Below, in pieces: positions 5,656 to 5,926 of a stretch of 5,926 nt of DNA. The stretch's first letter is position 1, and every line of letters starts with the position of its first letter. Below the pieces are notes generated by a model, which did no database searches, was not told where the DNA came from, and saw nothing but the letters and a program-made list of their open reading frames with translations. Where the stretch lies: contig JAAYWE010000155.1 in NCBI GenBank assembly GCA_012516755.1, positions 1 to 5,926 on the forward strand. Direction: 5' to 3'. The DNA is from Treponema sp. Its GTDB lineage: Bacteria > Spirochaetota > Spirochaetia > Treponematales > Rectinemataceae. A program made the translations under genes and the position numbers.

Positions 5656-5926
5656 TCAAAATCGAGCTTGTTGTTTTCGAGCACTTCGCTGACAATTGCC
5701 TTTGGTATATTGAGAGACTGACCATGAGATAAGGCGTAAGCAGCGCTGAGCGCTCCGGCAAGAGCGGCTATTGTATCGGTATCGCCCCCTATAGAAGCTC
5801 CCATTCGGATGGAGAGCCAGACATCTTCCTTGGCAGTCAAAAAAATGCACATAGCAGCCGTAGCTACGTCCACTGAGGCAAGTGTGGTTCCATATACATA
5901 GTAGATGAAGTCCAAAACCTCGTCGG
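5628..5926 (-). CDS. ADP-ribosylglycohydrolase family protein, C-terminal 98 residues (5' end outside window)
   Basis: The frame is open to the window edge (DEVLDFIYYVYG...), so only the C-terminal part is visible; a TTG at 5915 is simply an internal Leu codon. The hallmark is SIGGDTDTIAALAGALSAAY, with GGDTDT encoded at 5772-5789. The Asp residues of this motif bind the metal ions of DraG/ARH-type enzymes, which remove ADP-ribose from proteins or other acceptors in the cytoplasm. The preceding LASVDVATAAMCIFLTAKEDVWLSIRMG helices and the C-terminal end with IPKAIVSEVLENN and DRLAERLYL also fit the family. The N-terminal acidic metal-binding motif cannot be checked. The gene converges on the caspase-like gene with 123 bases between stops. 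Its stop codon (TAA, 5630-5628) and last codons lie inside the 17-bp tandem repeat, so the C-terminus may have been set by the repeat. Acceptor and pathway are unknown. Confidence 0.9.
   Translation of the reverse strand, partial: DEVLDFIYYVYGTTLASVDVATAAMCIFLTAKEDVWLSIRMGASIGGDTDTIAALAGALSAAYALSHGQSLNIPKAIVSEVLENNKLDFDRLAERLYL

Noticed and set aside
3372..5926. Known antiphage system built on caspase plus ADP-ribosylation enzymes
   Set aside because: The caspase has a signal peptide and TPR-like half rather than a cytoplasmic effector layout, the genes converge, and no sensor or toxin partner is visible.

Overview
The window most likely comes from a diderm bacterium of moderate G+C. My impression from protein style (SLBB export protein, MarR-type regulator and WecA/TagO-like transferase together, plus an exported caspase-TPR protein beginning MKK) is a spirochaete of the Treponema/Spirochaeta kind. 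That placement is inference and has not been checked by any search.

Left part (1-2992), a polysaccharide module on the + strand. The C-terminal 370 residues of an SLBB-domain polysaccharide export protein come first. A long hairpin follows, then a winged-helix regulator resembling the EPS-associated MarR family, then a polyprenyl-phosphate sugar-1-phosphate transferase with all family motifs intact. Their logic is coherent: the transferase starts the lipid-linked glycan, the SLBB protein helps export it, and the regulator probably controls the locus.

Middle (2993-3371), 379 bases without a convincing gene. It holds three AATAGRC boxes exactly 20 bp apart, a very strong intrinsic terminator (16-bp perfect stem plus seven T), a 10-bp palindrome, a candidate promoter, and a 9-bp purine-rich minisatellite that runs up to the next start codon.

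Right part (3372-5926). A 710-residue exported caspase-like (peptidase C14) protein with intact His/Cys dyad, a Ser/Ala/Pro linker and a TPR-like C-terminal half faces a convergent ADP-ribosylglycohydrolase gene, of which only the C-terminal 98 residues are inside. The 123 bases between their stop codons are largely filled by a degenerate 17-bp tandem repeat (about seven units). The repeat runs through the stop codon and into the last codons of the hydrolase gene. This array is the least explained structure in the window. I see no proof of a new multi-gene system; the caspase gene bracketed by two different tandem repeats is the best candidate for follow-up.
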